A stretch of 64,000 nucleotides of DNA from Phoronis australis. Its lineage: Eukaryota > Phoronida > Phoronidae. The notes under the pieces were generated by a model that was given only the letters and a program-made list of their open reading frames with translations, was not told where the DNA came from and made no database searches. The stretch's first letter is position 1. Each line of letters begins with the position of its first letter. The position numbers were made by a program, and so were the translations under genes. The stretch is taken from positions 692,959 to 756,958 of the forward strand of contig NMRA01000181.1 in assembly GCA_002633005.1 (NCBI GenBank). The letters are read 5' to 3'. Positions 63,844 through 64,000 of the stretch are shown one piece after another.

Positions 63844-64000
63844 CTAAAACCAGCGTTCTTACTTCAGTGCTACAGAAGAAGTGAAGTACGTCAGAACGAA
63901 TGCTGACAATCAATACAGATAAGCGCACGAATGACATCAAGGGGCTTTAGCCACATGTAGATCTCAAAGGTTTACACGCTACAGACTGTTGAGATTTACA

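Overview
This is an intron-rich, AT-leaning animal nuclear locus: GT-AG introns, interspersed transposons and no operon structure. The proteins point to an invertebrate metazoan, probably a marine one; the repeats resemble those of marine invertebrates such as hemichordates, cephalochordates or molluscs, but I cannot name a species. The assembly carries isolated single-N joins. At several of them the two sides are near-identical copies of one sequence, which looks like two haplotypes laid end to end rather than real duplication.

Layout. (1) 1-1731, minus: 5' part of METTL16 (U6 snRNA/mRNA m6A methyltransferase), three exons, running off the left edge. (2) 1732-8049: repeat-rich head-to-head spacer. 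(3) 8050-21125, plus: complete LIS1/PAFAH1B1 in 11 coding exons (403 aa), followed by a long probable 3' UTR/intergenic stretch. (4) 26294-32605, plus: a secreted/membrane TPM-domain protein of the MOLO1 (modulator of levamisole receptor) type, 5 exons, 348 aa. (5) 32606-44696: long non-coding stretch with MITEs and a candidate promoter. (6) 44697-49886 and 52693-58042, plus: two tandem paralogous four-EF-hand proteins (190 and 196 aa) with the same exon phases and a shared C-terminal tail containing HDPFK. (7) 59622-61661, minus: last three exons of mitochondrial 2,4-dienoyl-CoA reductase (DECR1), tail-to-tail with the second EF-hand gene and running off the right side through an intron that holds two adjacent MITEs.

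The genes are not functionally linked as a pathway. The main organisational signal is the METTL16/LIS1 head-to-head pair, which matches the human 17p13.3 order. The most unusual items are the tandem EF-hand pair with its uncharacterised tail, a MITE sitting 21 bp from a splice acceptor in one of them, an allelic GC/GT splice-donor difference in the other, nested and adjacent MITEs with clear target-site duplications, and a diverged four-copy dispersed repeat. I saw no evidence of a wholly new multi-gene system.
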